Of a stretch of DNA of 64,000 nucleotides, positions 44,251-54,750 are shown one piece after another. The DNA lies in assembly GCA_030144725.1 (NCBI GenBank), contig JASKMD010000003.1, forward strand, positions 6,315,480 through 6,379,479, given 5' to 3'. The notes beneath the pieces were generated by a model. That model was not told the DNA's origin, searched no databases, and worked only from the letters and a program-made list of their open reading frames with translations. Both the position numbers and the translations under genes were made by a program. The stretch is from Haematococcus lacustris. Its lineage: Eukaryota > Chlorophyta > Chlorophyceae > Chlamydomonadales > Haematococcaceae. Each line of letters opens with the position of its first letter. Positions within the stretch are counted from its first letter, which is position 1.

Positions 44251-46306
44251 GGGCGGGGCGGGGCGGGGCGGGGCGGGGCGGGGCGGGGCGGGGCGGGGCG
44301 GGGCGGGGCGGGGCGGGGCGGGGCGGGGCGGGGCGGGGCGGGGCGGGGCGGGGCGGGGCGGGGCGGGGCGGGGCGGGGCGGGGCGGGGCGGGGCGGGGCG
44401 GGGCGGGGCGGGGCGGGGCGGGGCGGGGCGGGGCGGGGCGGGGCGGGGCGGGGCGGGGCGGGGCGGGGCGGGGCGGGGCGGGGCGGGGCGGGGCGGGGCG
44501 GGGCGGGGCGGGGCGGGGCGGGGCGGGGCGGGGCGGGGCGGGGCGGGGCGGGGCGGGGCGGGGCGGGGCGGGGCGGGGCGGGGCGGGGCGGGGCGGGGCG
44601 GGGCGGGGCGGGGCGGGGCGGGGCGGGGCGGGGCGGGGCGGGGCGGGGCGGGGCGGGGCGGGGCGGGGCGGGGCGGGGCGGGGCGGGGCGGGGCGGGGCG
44701 GGGCGGGGCGGGGCGGGGCGGGGCGGGGCGGGGCGGGGCGGGGCGGGGCGGGGCGGGGCGGGGCGGGGCGGGGCGGGGCGGGGCGGGGCGGGGCGGGGCG
44801 GGGCGGGGCGGGGCGGGGCGGGGCGGGGCGGGGCGGGGCGGGGCGGGGCGGGGCGGGGCGGGGCGGGGCGGGGCGGGGCGGGGCGGGGCGGGGCGGGGCG
44901 GGGCGGGGCGGGGCGGGGCGGGGCGGGGCGGGGCGGGGCGGGGCGGGGCGGGGCGGGGCGGGGCGGGGCGGGGCGGGGCGGGGCGGGGCGGGGCGGGGCG
45001 GGGCGGGGCGGGGCGGGGCGGGGCGGGGCGGGGCGGGGCGGGGCGGGGCGGGGCGGGGCGGGGCGGGGCGGGGCGGGGCGGGGCGGGGCGGGGCGGGGCG
45101 GGGCGGGGCGGGGCGGGGCGGGGCGGGGCGGGGCGGGGCGGGGCGGGGCGGGGCGGGGCGGGGCGGGGCGGGGCGGGGCGGGGCGGGGCGGGGCGGGGCG
45201 GGGCGGGGCGGGGCGGGGCGGGGCGGGGCGGGGCGGGGCGGGGCGGGGCGGGGCGGGGCGGGGCGGGGCGGGGCGGGGCGGGGCGGGGCGGGGCGGGGCG
45301 GGGCGGGGCGGGGCGGGGCGGGGCGGGGCGGGGCGGGGCGGGGCGGGGCGGGGCGGGGCGGGGCGGGGCGGGGCGGGGCGGGGCGGGGCGGGGCGGGGCG
45401 GGGCGGGGCGGGGCGGGGCGGGGCGGGGCGGGGCGGGGCGGGGCGGGGCGGGGCGGGGCGGGGCGGGGCGGGGCGGGGCGGGGCGGGGCGGGGCGGGGCG
45501 GGGCGGGGCGGGGCGGGGCGGGGCGGGGCGGGGCGGGGCGGGGCGGGGCGGGGCGGGGCGGGGCGGGGCGGGGCGGGGCGGGGCGGGGCGGGGCGGGGCG
45601 GGGCGGGGCGGGGCGGGGCGGGGCGGGGCGGGGCGGGGCGGGGCGGGGCGGGGCGGGGCGGGGCGGGGCGGGGCGGGGCGGGGCGGGGCGGGGCGGGGCG
45701 GGGCGGGGCGGGGCGGGGCGGGGCGGGGCGGGGCGGGGCGGGGCGGGGCGGGGCGGGGCGGGGCGGGGCGGGGCGGGGCGGGGCGGGGCGGGGCGGGGCG
45801 GGGCGGGGCGGGGCGGGGCGGGGCGGGGCGGGGCGGGGCGGGGCGGGGCGGGGCGGGGCGGGGCGGGGCGGGGCGGGGCGGGGCGGGGCGGGGCGGGGCG
45901 GGGCGGGGCGGGGCGGGGCGGGGCGGGGCGGGGCGGGGCGGGGCGGGGCGGGGCGGGGCGGGGCGGGGCGGGGCGGGGCGGGGCGGGGCGGGGCGGGGCG
46001 GGGCGGGGCGGGGCGGGGCGGGGCGGGGCGGGGCGGGGCGGGGCGGGGCGGGGCGGGGCGGGGCGGGGCGGGGCGGGGCGGGGCGGGGCGGGGCGGGGCG
46101 GGGCGGGGCGGGGCGGGGCGGGGCGGGGCGGGGCGGGGCGGGGCGGGGCGGGGCGGGGCGGGGCGGGGCGGGGCGGGGCGGGGCGGGGCGGGGCGGGGCG
46201 GGGCGGGGCGGGGCGGGGCGGGGCGGGGCGGGGCGGGGCGGGGCGGGGCGGGGCGGGGCGGGGCGGGGCGGGGCGGGGCGGGGCGGGGCGGGGCGGGGCG
46301 GGGCGG
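44251..46306. repeat. GGGGC pentanucleotide array, 2.06 kb
   Basis: About 411 uninterrupted GGGGC (GGGCG) units. It sits exactly between the hAT transposase fragment and the methyltransferase-like coding sequence, having replaced the N-terminal part of the latter. The long frames reading GRGGA or PPRPA are repeat artefacts. The G-rich strand should form G-quadruplexes. Confidence 0.97.
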
Positions 46307-47168
46307 GCGGCCCATCATGTCACCCAGCAACGCCTGTCTGCCCTCTCCACTCAGCACCCCGCCCTGCTGCCTGCATCAGCGTACACTACAGCCTTCACCT
46401 CCCTGCCAGCTGATGTGCGCACCATCACTACTTCCCACCTTGTTGGCGCTGGGGCTATGGCTGACCAGCAGTGGCTGGTTGTTGCTGGCTGGGAGTGCCC
46501 GGACCTCTCATCTGCTGGCACACACGCCGGCATGCATGGCCCACACTTCTTCCACCCACCCTGATTGTTTGCGCATCATTGGCCCCATGCAGTAGCTGCA
46601 GCCCACCTGCCCCCCGGCTACATCCTTGAGGATGTTGCAGTCCAGCGCAATATTGGCAGCCGCGCCGTGGTAGCTCAGCTGCAGCCACTTCGCCAGTTGT
46701 TTTGCGAACCATAGTGCATTGATGCAGCCATTGTGGGGTCCTATGCTCACAGAATGCGCAGGTACTGGACCGACCTGTGTGACATCGCTGCGGTGGCAAC
46801 TGTGCTGGCATATGCTGACCGAGGGCATGCACAGGTGCAAGACGTCCTGGACCCTGGCCGCCGTGCCCCACTGGCCAATAGCTGGCCGCCACCACCAGCC
46901 CTCCAGTACGAAGTGGCCGGTCAGCACCTGTGCGTCCTCCCCACCCTCGTTGCCACCCCACAATCCTACGCTTTCCGCAGCGCCGGACCTGGGTTCATGA
47001 TCAACCCCGACGGCACCTGCAGCGAGCCCACCGTCCCTGAGCGTGATCGGGCCCTAGGCTATGGCACCGGCGCCACTGCGGCACCAGGGGTCAGCCTGCC
47101 ACAGCGCTTTGCAATCCTTGGCCGTTGCATGGCCGCCTCAGGATGCAGTCACTGTTGGCCGCCTCCCT
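46305..47168 (+). pseudogene. cytosine-C5 methyltransferase-like domain of a gypsy element
   Basis: One plus-strand frame with two stops (TGA 46562, TAG about 46712). It carries, in DNMT order: LLPASAYTTAFTSLP; VVAGWECPDLSSAGTHAG (motif IV region, PCQ changed to ECP with the Cys kept); YILEDVAVQ (motif VI ENV-like); GSYAHRMRRYWTDL (motif VIII-like); ALPTLV-like VLPTLVATPQSYAFRSAGPG; and PTVPERDRALGYGTGATAAP (E-R-x-x-x-GF-type target-recognition end). The motif I SAM-binding part would lie upstream, where the GGGGC array now is. It directly precedes a retroviral-type integrase, matching volvocine gypsy polyproteins that carry such a domain; that match is from recollection. Confidence 0.65.
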
Positions 47169-47299
47169 AGTCCTCTTTTGTTCACCTCCCAGCCCCAGCC
47201 TCACCTCCTGTGCCTGCGTGGCGGGGGGGAGTGTTGGGCCCCAGCCTCTCAGTCGCCACCCAGCCCCGGTCGGCAGCCTCGCTTCATCTACCTGCCCAG

Positions 47300-48306
47300 A
47301 AGTGGCTGCAGCCGAGGAGGGATCAGGCACCGATGCGTCTGCCCTACACTTCCTACGCAACATTGCTCACCTACCAGGGATGACAGCCACCAAGATGCGC
47401 CGTGTGGTGCGCCGGGCCAACCGGTATGAAGCAGACCATCTGCTACGGGTCATGACGTATGGCAGCGCTAAGGTTGTGCCAGCCCCAGCCACTCGTGATC
47501 AGCTTGTGCTCTGCATGCATGGCAGCAATGGGCACTTTGGGGTGTGACGCACTACTGCCATACTGTTGCACAACCACTCGTGGGCAGGTATCCATGCCGA
47601 TGTAGCACGCATCCTCAAATCCTGCCAAAACCTTCGTGCTGCCCAGCTGTCACCTCTGCCAGTGCAAGGACTTTTCTACCGTTGGGGCGTGGACCTGGCT
47701 GGCCCGCTCCCCCGCACTCACCGCGGCAATGAGTACCTGTTGGTGTGCATCGAGCACCTCACCAAGCATGTGGAGCTGGTGCCCAACCCTGACAGGCTGG
47801 CCAACACCACAACCTACCACTTTCATCACCAAGTCCTTAGCTGCTTTGGGGGCATCGCTGAGGTCCTCACCGACGGGGGACGTGAGTTCCAAGGGGAGTT
47901 TGCTGATCTCTTGCAGCGCCATTTGACAGACCACCGCGTTACCTTCCCCCACCACCCCCAGGCAGATGGGCTGGCTGAGAGGGCGGTGCAGCCCTTAAAG
48001 AATGCCCTCCGCAAGCACATTGCTGTCAGTGGTGACCCTGCTGCCTGGGATGAGCCATTGCCCGCCATCGCTCTGGGTTACTGTGCCTCACCACAGGAAG
48101 CCACTAAGTGCAACCCTTACTCCCTGTTGCATTGCTGCGCACCCTTGCTCCCCCCTGCAGTCGTTCAGCGCATGGCGCGCCCGGTCAACCTTGATGACCC
48201 AGTGGTGGCTGCTCACGACCTCCCGGAGCGCTCTGCCGTGTTGCACCGTGAAACAGTTGCCGCCATGGGCAACATCCGCATCGCCCAGCACTCATGGCGT
48301 CAGTGA
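47300..48306 (+). pseudogene. Ty3/gypsy integrase fragment
   Basis: The frame from about 47300 gives the zinc-binding N-domain (LLRVMTYGSAKVVPAPATRD, MHGSNGHFGV), an in-frame TGA at 47545, RTTAILLHNHSWAGIHADVA, then the catalytic core: YRWGVDLAGPLP (first Asp), IAEVLTDGGREFQGEF (second Asp) and QADGLAERAVQPLKNALRKH (Glu). The DDE triad is intact but the second Cys of HHCC is gone. The TGA sits where a basic residue is expected (GHFGV-x-RT), consistent with CGA to TGA. The frame is lost at 48306, where an inverted piece begins. Confidence 0.8.
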
Positions 48307-48632
48307 TGGTGCCGTCCACCCAGTCCACGGCAAAGAAGCGTGGGTGGAACTGCTGCCCCTTGCAGCCACACGCCCGTGCGGCCGTTGCGTGGCAGCGGCT
48401 CAACCCCGCCCCGGCTTGGTGGTGAAGGCGGTCCTGGGTCCGGGCTGGGTACCTTGAGGCCGGTGGTGCCGCGGCTGGTGCAGTCTGCGCACAGCCATAT
48501 ACCCTTAGGTACAGAGGTCAGTTTGAGAGTAAGGCAGAGCATGTGATATCCAGTGCCACAGCCATCGCACAGCAGCATGCGGTCAGCGGCACCGAGCTGC
48601 AAGGTGTTGGCCTGTGGGCGTTGTGTCCACAC
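48290..48632 (-). pseudogene. inverted PHD-finger tail of a gypsy polyprotein
   Basis: The minus-strand frame reads DRMLLCDGCGTGYHMLCL, then VPKGIWLCADC: a PHD finger with CxxC-H-x2-C and CxxC, though the first Cys pair upstream is not visible. Further 3', a second frame has FHPRFFAVDWVDGTITDAMS. In volvocine gypsy elements a PHD finger follows the integrase on the same strand. Here it is on the opposite strand, so two fragments meet tail to tail at about 48300. Confidence 0.65.
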
Positions 48633-49065
48633 AAAGGAGCCAGGGTGCAGCTGACGAGCAGCTGGCTTGTAGCTGCCGCTGTAAGTGATGGCGCAGCGCA
48701 GGGTGTCATGGCCCTACCGTACTGCGCAACCGCCAGTTGCTGCAACCTGAGGGCACGACACTACCCGCGGCACCCACACATGTACCCGCTGTCCGACCTA
48801 GCTGCCGTCGGTCTACGCGGCTGGGCCCGAGTGCTGATGAGCATGGCATCACTGTGGGCCTGAGGGCACCAAGGGGCGAGCCAATAGCGACTAGCGCTAC
48901 CCTTGACAGCATGCCCTCAGTGTCACGGAGGGCTCAGGCATGGATGGGATTAGGCCCACCATGTCCTGCCTGTAGAGAGATCCACAGTGCCATGACCATT
49001 GCTGCAACCCTGCTGTGACCTGTACCTCTTAGTGCACTGCCGTTTTGTGCCGCCAACTTGTGCAC

Positions 49066-49211
49066 TGAGGGGGAGTCTGTTACAGGTCACATCGCACGCA
49101 TGCAACGCGACAGCCATCATGGTGAGAAAAGCCAAAAGTGGCGAACGCTTCCTTACTTAGCGGCGTATGCCCCATCGGGAGAGTTGATTTCTTACTTATT
49201 TCTTTCTTTCT
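49066..49211 (+). other. possible polypurine tract and retroelement 3' end
   Basis: TGAGGGGGAG at 49067-49076 is followed by TGTTACAGGTCAC, which could be a polypurine tract and LTR start. At 49197-49211 there is a TTTCTTTCTTTCT run like the retroposon tails elsewhere in the window. Neither boundary is confirmed. GTGACCTGTA (about 49015) and TACAGGTCAC (about 49082) form an inverted pair. Confidence 0.25.
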
Positions 49212-50450
49212 GCCTACAATCCCATATCACCCACACTCGCCTTCTTGAGGAACTGCATCAATGCCAGCCTCCCTCTGCCAGGATTGGTGGTAGCTGTCAC
49301 TGCACTTGGTCAACGCCAGCCTCCCTCCAGCTGCCTGCCTGGAACACCCCACCCACCGGCACGACTGCCAGCTGAGCACGCAGCAGGTGGTGCCCCCTCC
49401 AGCCTCACCCGCGCCACTGAAAGTGTATGGAAGCCGCAGCCGGCTGGCTGGCTGGCGTGTGCAGCGGCCTGGCCTGGCATGTGCTGCCTCATTCAGTGCT
49501 CTGACATCTGCTGCGGCCCAACACGTACAATAGCTGCCTCCTCGTGTCGCGGGAGGTGGGTTGCAGGCAAAGCAGCCAAGCATAGACTCTGCCCCAACCC
49601 TCCCACTGGCCACCTCCTCATCCCCTGGCAGCCACCATGGCTGCACCTGCCCCTGCCCTTGGTCCCACCCTCAGCCTGATATCTGCCTTCACTCACCCAG
49701 TCGTCCTCCCACCGCTGGCAACACACAGGCTACAGGGTTTACTGAACCACTTGCCCACTGCCCACGCTCCACTCGAGCTACTGGGGCCATTGAGGTAGCC
49801 AGATAGAGCGGCCCGGCAGCAACTAGGCGGCTGCTCCACTGTGGCTTGTTGCCTGTCACTGCACCAGCTTGCACATGTTGCACATGGGCTAATATGCAGG
49901 CGTCTTTAGCCGCACGCCTGGCGCTTCTGGCCGCATTGCCAGCCAGGCATCCAGGCTACCATAATATGCGGGCAGCCAGGCAGACACAGCATGGCTCAGA
50001 ACACCCCACCCCACCCGCCGGGCCGTTAACACTGCACATGTCACAAGGCAGCCGCACCACATGGGAGGTATGGCAGCTGGGGGCAACTGGGACTAGATGG
50101 GACCAGAGCACTCTGCTGCCCGTTCCCACCACTGCGCGTATGGAGGCACACGCTGGACTGCCATGATGTGCTTCACCTGAGGCTGGGGATGGGGATGGGG
50201 ATGGGGATAGGGCCATAGTAGTGGGATAGGGGCAGGGGTTGGAGCATAGCGATATCGTTCACCTCGTTTGCTGTGAACCCCCTGGTAAGTGCTGGTGCTG
50301 CCTTGGGGCTGCTCGCCCTATAGCTCTGCCTGGTACGTGCTGTAAGCCCCCACCGGGCAAGCTGCCGAACATGGGTGAGTGGTTAACTTGGTCTGTTGTC
50401 AATGTAACCGTTGCCAATGAGAGTCGTGAGAGTGAGTGTACCATCTACTA
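49212..50450. other. unassigned accessory sequence
   Basis: GC-rich sequence with many overlapping short frames and no domain I recognise. A GGGGAT minisatellite of four units lies at about 50183-50208. Confidence 0.4.
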
Positions 50451-50459
50451 CAGAGCGCG

Positions 50460-51836
50460 ATGAAGGGCAAGAAGCGCAAGGGTGCGGATGAGCCCAAACA
50501 GCCCGAACCCAAAGCCCGAACCCGAAGCCCGAAGCCAAAGCCCAAGGGCAAGCCTAACAACCTGGGCTGGGTAGGCCCCGTCTCGCAACAAGGGAGGGCA
50601 CTTAGGGAGAGACTGGTGGAGCGGGTCAAGTCGAGGATCCATGAAGTGGACGGGCTTCATCAGGTGGGTTGCTTTACTCGTATCCGCATCCGAACTGGGT
50701 CCTCCTCCGCATCCCTAGGGACACCTGTACTGGATCGTACTCTGGCTGAGGGGCGCCATCCACCACAAGCAGCGCAAGCTAGCTTCCCTTGCGGTCCTGG
50801 TGCAGCTGGCCAAGTGCATGGTGGGGCCTCCCACCCGCGGCTTCCATCCTGTCCCCCCCCTCCCTCGGTGCAGCCTCCTCCAACCCAGGGTCCAGCCCAG
50901 GGGTCAGTGTGTGTGTGCAATACACACGCCCACTGGACTACACCCCCCCTGGCCCCTCTGGCATTAGCCCAGCAGCCGGCCCCTCTGGCAGCAGCCCAGC
51001 AGCAGACCCCTCTGGCAGCAGCAGCAGCAACAAGCGCCAACCAGATGACATAAGCAGTGGCTTGGCTGACGAGCGGACGTTCCAATTCGACCCAGCCACT
51101 CGGATGGGCATGGGGCTGGACCCTGGGGCCATCCAGGCAGTCAGTGCAGCTTCAGGGGTGTGGGATGGGGATGGCTGCCTGGACAGCTTCATCAGGAGCA
51201 AGCTGACCAGGAGCCAGGTGCAGCATGACAGCGGCCTGATCCAGGCTCGCCACAACACTCAGCGGTGGAATGAGAACATCAAGCTCGAGCTGCAGCACCT
51301 GGCAGCAGCCACCCCAACAGGCACCTCCCTGGTGGCCATCCAGCGGCATGTGGCCTTCACCTTGGCCACTTACAATGCAGTGTGGGAGGAGTACCTGCAT
51401 CCCAAGTGGGCTGCGCAATTGATGAGGCTGCATGGCGCGCAGGAGAAGGTCCTGGAGCGCTACTTCAAGAAGGTGGGAGTGCCAAGGGTAGGGGGGGAGG
51501 GGCAGGGCCAGATGATGATGACTGCCCCACATGCGTCCTGCTAGGTGCCCATGTCCCCAATCCTCTCAAGGATGTCATGCGCGGTGTGTGCCTTGTGTGC
51601 CTTGTGTGCCATGCAGTTGGAGGAGGTAGCAGCTGTTGAGTCCCAGAAGCGGGGGACACGCAAGCAGCTGGTGGTGTTCTTTGGCAACGCAGGCATTGGC
51701 ACCCGGGGTGGGTGGGGGGCCAAGGCTGTGCTGCAGGCCTGCCGCAAGGTGGTGGAGAGGCCCAATAGCGGCAAGCCAACCAAGAGGGTGCCAAGCAAGG
51801 TGGTGACAGTGGATGAGTTCCGTACCAGCAGGGTCA
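50460..51836 (+). pseudogene. Fanzor/TnpB-like gene, copy C, truncated
   Basis: The ATG at 50460 opens a Lys/Pro-rich N-terminus (MKGKKRKGADEPKQPEPK), then NNLGWVGPVSQQGRALRERL and RVKSRIHEVDGLHQ to a donor at 50663. After a deleted or intronic part, the frame from about 50905 gives [13 protein letters not shown] and a Ser/Gly/Pro linker, then [20 protein letters not shown] (RuvC-I with intact Asp), [12 protein letters not shown] and [13 protein letters not shown]. It continues to a donor at 51472 and a second exon from 51617 ([40 protein letters not shown]). It then jumps directly to the 3' flank, losing the zinc-finger and RuvC-III part. It is the best preserved RuvC-I copy and cannot be catalytic as it stands. 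Confidence 0.6.
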
Positions 51837-52260
51837 GCTGCTGCTTACACCAGAGCGTGTGTTTCATGCCAACATCGGTTGCCTGACTCTCTCAAGGGGG
51901 GAGGGGTAGGAAATCAGGTATTGGTGCCGGATGCTTGCTGCATGCAAGCAGTTCGGATAACAGATAACACAGCCCCTGCCCATTAGTAGGGGAATAATGT
52001 GTTGTAAGCCCCCACCCCGTCATCACATCTCCGTCTTCACTGTGATGCCCAACTGCTTGGGCTTGCATGTGGTGTTCACCGCAGATGAGTTGTCCTTTGT
52101 AGCCCTGTGTTTGGCAGGGTTGAGAGGATTGGCATTGCCTTGCCCTACATGCTAATTCATATCGGGTAGTCATGGAGGGTGTGATCGAGGACGCTACAAT
52201 TGAGTTGTAGTTGAGTGAGATTACCCACATTGCACATGGTTGCTGGAAGCTATTGTGGCA
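51837..52260. repeat. 3' flank shared by Fanzor-like copies
   Basis: 51838-51985 repeats 35243-35395. 52155-52215 (GGACGCTACAATTGAGTTGTAG-like, GAGATTACC) resembles 20075-20135, downstream of the Fanzor-like remnant at 19.5 kb. The shared 3' sequence supports one mobile unit carrying these genes. Confidence 0.6.
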
Positions 52261-52561
52261 TTGTTGTAATCCTTCGTGGCATGCTTTTGTGGCATGCTCC
52301 ACCAAGATGCCACGGATGGTTGGTGTTAAACAGGAGGGATAGGGACACTGCCGTGAGGCCGCATGTAGAGCACCAGAGTACCAACCTGGAAGGTGACCAA
52401 ACTGCGTTACACCCTGTCACACTCTGCCACATCACTCAGGCAAATTAGTCCACATATTCGTCGTCCTAGGGGGGTAGTTTTTTGATGCGGTTTCCCTCGG
52501 ATTGTCCTTGCGATTCCAACGCCACTTGGCGCTTGTTATAATTCTGAGTGTTTGAGCAGTT

Positions 52562-52665
52562 GGAGTAAGCTACAATACTGTAGGCGCCTACAGTACGGTA
52601 GGCACCTACAGTACTGTAGCCACCTACAGTACTGTAGCTACCTACAGTACTGTAGGTCAGATTTG
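52562..52665. repeat. CCTACAGTACTGTAGG palindrome cluster 1
   Basis: Five successive near-copies of the perfect 16-bp palindrome CCTACAGTACTGTAGG, spaced about 17-18 bp. Related clusters lie at 54655-54750 and 63240-63390. Confidence 0.85.
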
Positions 52666-53083
52666 ACAAGGTCTCTTGTACATATGGTACCATGCTGTTC
52701 TCCACATTCAAACCACCATTTGCTACCGCGATTGCACCGTCAGCTCCTGCGTGCTATAAATAGTGAGAGGTGTCGAAGCGTAGGCCCGCAAGTTCGATAT
52801 GGGTACTTGTGCCGAAAGTTGTGTCCACGCAATAAGGTCGCCATGGGAAGCTACATACATACGTGTAAGGTCTAAGGCCGGGGCCCGTCTCTATCGCAAG
52901 CTAGGTCCGTTCTGTCGGTTGTACTGGGTAGCTCTGATGATGCCCCGCAATCACAACAACCTCCTGCACCGCACCCTCCTATGTAATGTCGAGTGCGGCA
53001 GAGATTGCCCCAAAAGTTGTATTCGGTTGGGCCTCAACCATCCATCATTACATCTAACCTCACATCATTAGATCATGACTCTT

Positions 53084-54369
53084 AGTCAGGTCCCACAAGG
53101 TCTGTTTGGCAAAGTGTACCGTGAGCCATTTGATGCCGAGCTTACACAGCCGTGATCAGCGAGCCTTCCCGATATGCCTACTGCATCAAAGGGCCTGCAC
53201 GGCCTGGGCGCCCACCAGTGTCGACAAGTGTCCAGGTGGCAAGGTTACTGTAGATGGATGCGGCGTTCTTTTTCAAGCGGTGGCCAGTAGGTACGGTCTA
53301 CAACAGCACTAGCGCGAGGGCCGGCGGTTATGTCGGGTAACCGGGTGGCTCGCATCTCGCATCGGGCTGCCGCAGCTCGCTCGCAACATACCTAAGCGTT
53401 GCAATGGCCCTACTCCTCCACCACATCAAAGCATATACTATGAGCTGCAGGCAGCATGTCCGAAGTAACTGTTTTTTTCTGGTCTCTCCTTCGACGACAT
53501 TATTGAGAGGGCTGATGAACGACGAGAGCTTCCTATGCTTTCTTATGCTTTCCTATGCTATCCTCTGCTGTCCTATGCTTTCCAATCCTTCCTATTCTTA
53601 CTACGCTTAGTGCGGGGTGCCATCGCTATCAATGGCCGCCAGTCTGCATAATTTGCGCCGCTGATGAACGCTGGTGGTAGCTTGGAGGAACCAGAACAAT
53701 CTCATCTACTTTCGCAGCCTAGTGAGCGCGAGATGATGGGGTACTTTAGACATGAGCATGCTAGGTATGTCTGGGCGTATGTATGGGTGATAATCTTAAG
53801 GATACCGCAATCAAAGTAGATGAAGTTCTTGGGGCAGACCGCTTGCATCTCCACATGAGGTCAGCACAGCGTTTGATGTAGTGCCTGCCCAGAAATGAGG
53901 TTTCAACTAACTGTAATTGCATGAGCCTCCCAACCTGCGCAGGGCAGATGTAACACACTGCAGATCCTTCCCGTAGGAGCTATGAGCATACCCCAAAGCT
54001 AGGGCGCAGAAACCAGACGGATGCGTAGCAGCAACAAGCAGCAAATCGACCTCAAAAACAGCACTGCAGATTTGCATGCCGGCACCCCATCGCGGCACGC
54101 CGACCGACCGACTAGTGACCGCTCTACCACGTTCGTCGTTGCGGCGTTGTTGATTCATGTGCACTACCGTCAGGGTGCAAGGAGTCACTGGTGCCAGGAT
54201 ACCGCGGAGGGGGGCAATGTTGACTTTAGCCCGTCCCTTGCAGGCCAAGCTGCGGAGCACCACGCCGCAGCGGGGCGTCGCGGTTTGACCTCTTGGAGTT
54301 CAGTATACGCGACAAAAAGTGACGGTACATTTTATCGAGCCATTTTACCTGACCTTGTGGGACCTGACT
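53084..54369. mobile_element. candidate TIR element, 1.29 kb
   Basis: AGTCAGGTCCCACAAGGTC (19 bp) at 53084-53102 is repeated in perfect inverted orientation at 54351-54369, with partial further matching (TGTACCGT). The flanking trinucleotide CTT on both sides is a possible TSD. No transposase is recognised inside; the open frames at 53106-53312 and 54021-54374 have no known domain. Superfamily not assigned. Confidence 0.55.
53518..53605. repeat. TCCTATGCT-type nonamer repeat
   Basis: Degenerate CCTATGCTTT / CCTATGCTAT units repeated six to seven times. Confidence 0.7.
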
Positions 54370-54654
54370 CTTAGCCTACATCATTACACCAAACTGCCAC
54401 TTGTGTTCCTGCCAATCACTGAATGCATGGTATGGGCAAGGGCTCTGGCTCTTGCAAGGGCTGGTTTCAGGGTCGATACCGAATCCTAGAGGCTGAATAA
54501 GGCTGGGCAGGGCTGGGATGGGCTTGGCAACATAGGCACGCTGTGTTGTCAGCGCATTTGCACATCACTGTCGGGATAGCAAACGAGCTTGCGCTACATT
54601 GAGTTCTTCCTGCATGGGGGTGAAGGGTGCATGGGGTGGACAGATGCATGGGGG

Positions 54655-54750
54655 GAAGGCACCTACAGTACTGTAGCTACTTACAGTACTGTAAGCCCCT
54701 ACATTACTGTAGGCCACTGGAAACATTACTGTAGGTGCACTGGAAACCTA
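54655..54750. repeat. TACAGTACTGTA palindrome cluster 2
   Basis: Two intact and two or three decayed copies of the CCTACAGTACTGTAGG palindrome, immediately upstream of the PHD-type retroelement ORF. Confidence 0.8.

Noticed and set aside
44171..46564. 797-residue Gly/Arg-rich and 711-residue Pro/Arg-rich frames
   Set aside because: Translations of the GGGGC array. Only the part after 46305 carries real coding similarity (methyltransferase-like).
49227..50166. Several 100-140 residue frames on both strands
   Set aside because: Overlapping GC-rich frames with no recognisable motif; no way to choose among them.
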